Part shown: positions 13,119-16,854 of the stretch, one piece after another
Layout: each line of letters begins with the position of its first letter
How positions within the stretch are numbered: position 1 is the stretch's first letter
Source of the DNA: Bacillota bacterium
GTDB taxonomy: Bacteria; Bacillota; Clostridia; Acetivibrionales; DTU013
Length of the DNA: 16,854 nucleotides
Assembly: GCA_023411575.1 (NCBI GenBank)
Contig: JAEYOP010000065.1
Span: forward strand, 1-16,854
Direction: 5' to 3'
The notes under the pieces: generated by a model
Database searches by the model: none
Told to the model about the DNA's origin: nothing
What the model saw: the letters and a program-made list of their open reading frames with translations, nothing else
Position numbers and translations under genes: made by a program

Positions 13119-14552
13119 TTACCGGCTGGCCAACTCCTCTTTCAACAGCCTGTTAATGGTCTGCGGATCAGCCTTGCCCTTCATCTCGCGCATCGCCTGG
13201 CCCACCAGGAAGCCGAACGCCTTTTCCTTCCCGCTCTTGTAATCCGCGACGGATTGCGGGTTGGCGTCCACGATCTTCTTCACGGTAGCGGTCAGGGCGC
13301 CTTCATCGCTGACGACTTCAAGGCCCTCCTCCTTGACGATGATCCCCGGCTCCCTGCCGGTCTCGAACATTTTCTCAAAGACCTTCCGGGCAATCGTTCC
13401 GCTGATCGTCCCCTTGTCGATCAGGGAAACCAGCTGCGCCAGATATTGCCCCGGGAATGGAACGGCATCCGCCTCCGCTTCCCGCTCCTTCAATATCCTC
13501 ATCATATCGCCCATGATCCAGTTGCTGACGGCCTTGACATTGGAGCTTTCCTTCACGGCCTCCTCAAAGAAATCCGCCAGGTGCTTCGAAGAGGTCAGCA
13601 GACCCGCATCATACTCCGGAAGTCCGAACTGTTCGATATACCTGGCCTTTCTTGCCGCCGGAAGCTCCGGCAGGGACGCCTTGATCCGGCTCAGCCATTC
13701 GTCATCCACGACAACGGGCACCAGGTCCGGTTCCGGGAAATAGCGGTAGTCGTGGGCCTCCTCCTTGCTTCTCATGGCATAGCTGGAGCCCTTGTTGTCA
13801 TCCCATCGTCTGGTTTCCTGCATGATCTTCCCGCCATCCTCGATTTCCGCAATCTGCCGTTTGGCTTCATTTTCGGCGGCGCGCTGGATGGCACGGAAGG
13901 AGTTCAGGTTTTTCATTTCCGTCCTCGTCCCGAAGGTTGTACTGCCGACAGGCCGTACGGACAGGTTTACATCTGCCCGGAGGGACCCCTCCTGCATCTT
14001 GCAGTCGCAAACATCCAGGTATTCCAGGATCGCTTTGATGCTTTCCACAAACGCCTTTGCCTCCTCCGGCGACCGCATGTCCGGCTCCGAAACGATTTCG
14101 ATCAGCGGAACGCCGCAGCGGTTGTAGTCCACCAGGGTGCCGGTATCCCACTCGTCATGTATGAGTTTTCCGGCATCCTCCTCTATGTGGATCCGTGTGA
14201 TGCCAATCTTCTTGCGCACGCCGCCCACATCGATTTCCACATAGCCGCCCACGCAAAGCGGCAGATCGAACTGAGATACCTGGTATGCCTTCGGCAGATC
14301 GGGATAGAAGTAATTTTTCCGGTCCTGCTTGCTGAATTGGGAAATGGTGCAATTCATTGCAAGCCCGGCCTTTACCGCGTACTCCACCACGCTTTTGTTC
14401 AAGACCGGCAGCACGCCGGGCATTCCCGTGCAGATCGGGCAGCAGTGCGTATTCGGCTCTCCGCCGAATTCCGTGGAACAGCCGCAATATATTTTTGATC
14501 TGGTCGAAAGCTCCGCATGAACCTCCAGACCCATTACGATTTCATAATCCAT
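13119..14552 (-). CDS. gatB: Asp-tRNA(Asn)/Glu-tRNA(Gln) amidotransferase subunit B
   Basis: 477 residues from ATG 14550-14552 (MDYEIVMGLEVHAELSTRSK), with GGAGGG seven bases upstream; an in-frame ATG at 14588 is poorer. GatB binds mischarged Glu-tRNA(Gln) or Asp-tRNA(Asn), activates the acid with ATP and amidates it with ammonia from GatA. Visible are the zinc site C23-x-C25 with C38-x-x-C41, FYPDLPKAYQVSQFDLPL, RIHIEEDAGKLIHD, DYNRCGVPLIEIVSEPD and MKNLNSFRAIQRAAENE. The C-terminal tail/YqeY-like domain ends in KGKADPQTINRLLKEELASR. The gene follows gatA by 61 bases and is the last of the operon. Confidence 0.98.
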   Translation of the reverse strand: MDYEIVMGLEVHAELSTRSKIYCGCSTEFGGEPNTHCCPICTGMPGVLPVLNKSVVEYAVKAGLAMNCTISQFSKQDRKNYFYPDLPKAYQVSQFDLPLCVGGYVEIDVGGVRKKIGITRIHIEEDAGKLIHDEWDTGTLVDYNRCGVPLIEIVSEPDMRSPEEAKAFVESIKAILEYLDVCDCKMQEGSLRADVNLSVRPVGSTTFGTRTEMKNLNSFRAIQRAAENEAKRQIAEIEDGGKIMQETRRWDDNKGSSYAMRSKEEAHDYRYFPEPDLVPVVVDDEWLSRIKASLPELPAARKARYIEQFGLPEYDAGLLTSSKHLADFFEEAVKESSNVKAVSNWIMGDMMRILKEREAEADAVPFPGQYLAQLVSLIDKGTISGTIARKVFEKMFETGREPGIIVKEEGLEVVSDEGALTATVKKIVDANPQSVADYKSGKEKAFGFLVGQAMREMKGKADPQTINRLLKEELASR

Positions 14553-14613
14553 ATCGATTCCCTCCAAAAGTGCTCTCCGCGCCCTCATACGACGCCCTGC
14601 ACCTCATGCTCCC

Positions 14614-16074
14614 TCAGATTGCCGGCCGGTCCAGATGATACCCCGTATTCTGCTCAAAGGTATATCCCGCCCGGAGCAGCGTACTTTCGTCAAAGGCTTT
14701 GCCGATCAGCTGGAGTCCCACCGGCATGCCGTCCGGATCAAAGCCGCACGGCAGAACGAGCCCCGGAAGTCCGGCAATATTGACGGATACCGTATAAATG
14801 TCTCCGAGATACATCGCCAGCGGATCATCGACTTTTTCACCGATTTTGTAGGCCGTCGTCGGGGCGGTCGGTCCAAGTACCAGATCAAATTTAGAGAACG
14901 CCTCGTCAAAGCCGTTCCGGATCAAGGTACGGACCTGCAGCGCCTTTTTGTAGTAGGCGTCGTAATAACCCGAGCTTAATGCATAGGTGCCCAGCATGAT
15001 CCTCCTCTTGACCTCCGGCCCGAAGCCTTCGCTGCGGGTCTGCTTGTACAAATCCAGCAGATCCGTGAATTTCTCCGCCCTGTAGCCGTATTTGATCCCG
15101 TCGTACCGGGCAAGGTTCGAGCTGGCTTCCGCGGAGGAGACCAGATAGTAGGCCGGAATGGCGTATTCCGTGATAGGAAGGGAAAATTCCTCGCAGGTCG
15201 CGCCCAGCTTCCTGAATACGTCCGCGGCTTCCAGCACCGCCTTCTTTACCTCGTCGCTGATGCCTTCGCCGATGTATTCCTTCGGAATGCCTATTTTCAT
15301 GCCCTTCACATCATTGATCAGGGCTTTCGTGTAGTCGGGATGCTTCACCGGCGCGGAAGTCGAATCCATGCTGTCATGCCCCGTTATGGCGTTCAATACG
15401 AGGGCGCAGTCCGTAACATCTTTCGCCAGCGGTCCGATTTGGTCGAGAGAGGAGGCGAAAGCAACGAGTCCATACCTTGAAACAGCCCCATATGTAGGCT
15501 TCATGCCGACAACTCCGCAGAATGCCGCCGGCTGTCTTATGGAGCCGCCCGTATCGGAGCCCAGCGCAAACACCGCCTCCCCGCCGGCGACCGCCGCCGC
15601 GGAACCGCCGCTGGAACCGCCGGGCACCCGCTCCGTGTTCCACGGATTTCTGGTCTGCTTGAAATGGGAATTTTCCGTTGAGCCTCCCATCGCAAACTCA
15701 TCCATGTTCAGCTTGCCCAGCAGCACCGTTTTCTGCTCGCGGAGCTTCTCCACAACGGTGGCATTGTACGGTGGCACAAAATTGCCCAGTATTTTCGACG
15801 CGCAGGTGGTCGGAATTCCTTCCGTACACATGTTGTCCTTTATAGCTGCAGGAATCCCGGCAAGCGGAGGCAGCTCGGCGCCCCTGTCGAATTCCTCCTG
15901 CAGTTTTTCAGCCGATTTCAACGCTTCGTCGCGCGAAACGGTTATATAGCTTCCGACTTTGGAATCTATTTCATCGATCCTGTCCAGAAAGGTCCGGGTC
16001 AGTTCCACGACGCCCAGCTTCCTGCTGCGCAGCAAATCCGACAGTTCGTGCGCAGTCCTTTGATACAGCTTCAT
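14614..16074 (-). CDS. gatA: Asp-tRNA(Asn)/Glu-tRNA(Gln) amidotransferase subunit A (glutaminase)
   Basis: 486 residues. It is an amidase-signature enzyme that releases ammonia from glutamine for GatB. The Ser-cisSer-Lys triad is in place: K79 in AAIKDNMCTEG, the serine pair at S154/S155 in VPGGSSGGSAAAVAGG, and the nucleophile S178 in GSDTGGSIRQPA. These are the same positions as in the Staphylococcus enzyme. GLVAFASSLDQIGPLAKDV and VSVNIAGLPGLVLPCGFDPDGMPVGLQLIG follow as expected. Start ATG 16072-16074 is preceded by AGGAGG nine bases upstream. It begins 13 bases after gatC. Confidence 0.98.
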   Translation of the reverse strand: MKLYQRTAHELSDLLRSRKLGVVELTRTFLDRIDEIDSKVGSYITVSRDEALKSAEKLQEEFDRGAELPPLAGIPAAIKDNMCTEGIPTTCASKILGNFVPPYNATVVEKLREQKTVLLGKLNMDEFAMGGSTENSHFKQTRNPWNTERVPGGSSGGSAAAVAGGEAVFALGSDTGGSIRQPAAFCGVVGMKPTYGAVSRYGLVAFASSLDQIGPLAKDVTDCALVLNAITGHDSMDSTSAPVKHPDYTKALINDVKGMKIGIPKEYIGEGISDEVKKAVLEAADVFRKLGATCEEFSLPITEYAIPAYYLVSSAEASSNLARYDGIKYGYRAEKFTDLLDLYKQTRSEGFGPEVKRRIMLGTYALSSGYYDAYYKKALQVRTLIRNGFDEAFSKFDLVLGPTAPTTAYKIGEKVDDPLAMYLGDIYTVSVNIAGLPGLVLPCGFDPDGMPVGLQLIGKAFDESTLLRAGYTFEQNTGYHLDRPAI

Positions 16075-16087
16075 TAAAAGAGTCCTC

Positions 16088-16375
16088 CTACTCTACCACC
16101 TTCGGCACCTTATAGCAGCCGTTATCCTGCGAAGGCGCGCTTGCAAGCAGTTTTTCCCTGTCATAGGAGCCCGTGACCCAGTCCTCCCGCAATACGTTTT
16201 GAATCGGGATGACATGCTCCATCGGCTTGATGTCCCTAGTGTCCAACTCGTTGAGCTTGTCCACGTAGGAGATGATTTGTTCCATCTCGAAAGTAAGCTT
16301 TTCCTTTTCCGCTTCCGAAATATTCAGACGCGCAAGGCCCGCTACATGCTCGATGGTTTCCTTCGTTACCTTCAT
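16088..16375 (-). CDS. gatC: Asp-tRNA(Asn)/Glu-tRNA(Gln) amidotransferase subunit C
   Basis: 95 residues from ATG 16373-16375 (MKVTKETIEHVAGLARLNIS), preceded by GGAGG five bases upstream. GatC is a small helical protein that wraps around GatA and stabilises its contact with GatB; the length and the N-terminal helix fit well, as do ISYVDKLNELDTRDIKPMEHV and the conserved C-terminus LREDWV. The frame is open upstream without a stop to an ATG at 16592-16594, which would add 73 basic, proline-containing residues not typical of the family. The promoter lies just upstream of that ATG, so a long form cannot be excluded. The short form is preferred because of its ribosome binding site. Confidence 0.93.
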   Translation of the reverse strand: MKVTKETIEHVAGLARLNISEAEKEKLTFEMEQIISYVDKLNELDTRDIKPMEHVIPIQNVLREDWVTGSYDREKLLASAPSQDNGCYKVPKVVE

Positions 16376-16623
16376 GCAAACCTCCATCTTCCGGCACAGC
16401 GGGTTTGCCGCCGTACCCTTCGGCCAACCGGCAGGCGGCACGGGATGAAAATCCGGCCGGTCCGCCAGCCTTCCAAGGAACAACCGAAAAATTAGTTCCG
16501 GTTCTTCTGGCAAAAGATCGGCGGTTCTACGATTTTTGCCGGAAGATTTACCGGAAGTTATTTTTCGCTTGTTCCTAATTGGATTTTTCATCATAATTTG
16601 CCTGGGGTTGAAGCGTTTTATAC

Positions 16624-16652
16624 ATTATATAAAATGAGTACAGACAAGTCAA
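16624..16652 (-). promoter_or_regulatory. sigma-A promoter of gatCAB
   Basis: On the minus strand TTGACT (16647-16652), 17 bp, TATAAT (16624-16629). The start would be near 16617. This leaves an unusually long leader of about 240 nt to the preferred gatC start. The leader is GC-rich in its second half and can pair GGCCGG (16453-16458) with CCGGTT (16427-16432, minus-strand reading). No T-box motif is seen. Confidence 0.8.
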
Positions 16653-16774
16653 TCGGCTAGAGTACCCCTTCAAAAATAGCTGCGAACACACTGTTTCATT
16701 GAGCATACCCTAATTGCTCAAATTGCAACGTTGATTGAAAAAGTAAATTCTACCGGATAAATTCAAGAAAAAAT
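16653..16774. other. AT-rich intergenic segment with a 7-bp hairpin
   Basis: No ORF of note on either strand. TTGAGCA (16699-16705) and TGCTCAA (16715-16721) make a perfect stem around a 9-base loop. The hairpin is not followed by a T-run. Together with the gatC leader (16376-16617) this accounts for the long gene-free stretch at the right end. Confidence 0.4.
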
Positions 16775-16818
16775 GCACAAGTAAACTCCATTTTTGGAGG
16801 CTTGTGCGTTTTCTTTTC
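16768..16818. terminator. bidirectional intrinsic terminator
   Basis: GCACAAG (16775-16781) and CTTGTGC (16801-16807) pair, with an inner CTCC/GGAG stem (16786-16789, 16796-16799). Rightward it is followed by GTTTTCTTTTC; leftward by ATTTTTTCTTG. The gene it serves is not in the window to the left, so it most likely ends a leftward transcript entering from beyond 16854 or caps short leader RNAs. Confidence 0.65.
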
Positions 16819-16835
16819 TACGGGAAAAGGATATA

Positions 16836-16854
16836 ATGGAAACAGAAATAGACC
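16836..16854 (+). CDS. possible start of a rightward gene (partial)
   Basis: ATG at 16836 reads METEID before the window ends. AAAAGG five bases upstream could be its ribosome binding site. TATAAT at 16832-16837 overlaps this ATG and could alternatively be a -10 element. Too short to judge. Confidence 0.2.

Noticed and set aside
13089..14498. 469-codon open frame on the plus strand opposite gatB.
   Set aside because: It overlaps gatB almost completely, starts inside the gat terminator region and shows no domain; a shadow of gatB codon bias.
16376..16617. T-box riboswitch in the gatC leader.
   Set aside because: The conserved AGGGTGGNACCGCG antiterminator sequence is absent; AAGGGTACGGCGG is only a superficial resemblance and no terminator follows.
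1..16854. CRISPR arrays, tRNA or rRNA genes, prophage or integrase genes.
   Set aside because: I found no regularly spaced repeats, cloverleaf or rRNA-like stretches, or phage/integrase motifs in either strand.

Overview
The window looks like chromosomal DNA from an anaerobic, probably spore-forming member of the Clostridia (Bacillota) with mid-range GC. Supporting signs are purine-rich GGAGG Shine-Dalgarno sites before almost every gene, near-consensus sigma-A promoters, a pta-ackA acetate pair, a gatCAB amidotransferase operon in place of glutaminyl-/asparaginyl-tRNA synthetase, a PDZ/radical-SAM (DUF512) gene next to der, and a Cu/Zn superoxide dismutase behind a sigma-K-like promoter. No lineage was checked against a database.

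Layout. Bases 1-650: a leftward extended -10 promoter and the decayed remnant of a glycyl-radical-enzyme activase. Bases 658-2782, plus strand: an elaborate attenuated leader followed by an ABC-F ATPase gene with its own terminator. Bases 2729-4426, plus strand: a conserved TIM-barrel-like protein of unknown function and a one-piece fusion of a Phd/YefM antitoxin domain to a Uma2-type PD-(D/E)XK nuclease domain. Bases 4432-4545: degenerate repeats between convergent genes. From 4559 to 16652 everything is on the minus strand. Read in transcription order these are: gatC-gatA-gatB; pta-ackA; yceD(DUF177)-rpmF; DUF512 - der - plsY - gpsA; and finally sodC. The right end (16653-16854) is AT-rich, with a hairpin, a terminator and possibly the start of a rightward gene.

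How the genes work together. The minus-strand block is housekeeping: GatCAB makes Gln-tRNA(Gln)/Asn-tRNA(Asn), Pta and AckA make ATP from acetyl-CoA, YceD and L32 serve the large ribosomal subunit, Der matures the 50S subunit, and PlsY plus GpsA supply the first steps of phospholipid synthesis. The plus-strand block is more accessory in nature.

The most interesting part is the ABC-F leader (693-1067). It holds a 6-codon uORF (MTPANC) whose last codons form one arm of a three-way-junction RNA. The other arm abuts the ribosome binding site of a second 27-codon uORF, and the stop codon of that second uORF lies inside the 5' arm of a strong intrinsic terminator. This suggests a two-step, ribosome-driven antitermination cascade controlling an antibiotic-resistance-type ABC-F. 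All structures were folded by eye and no homology search was run.
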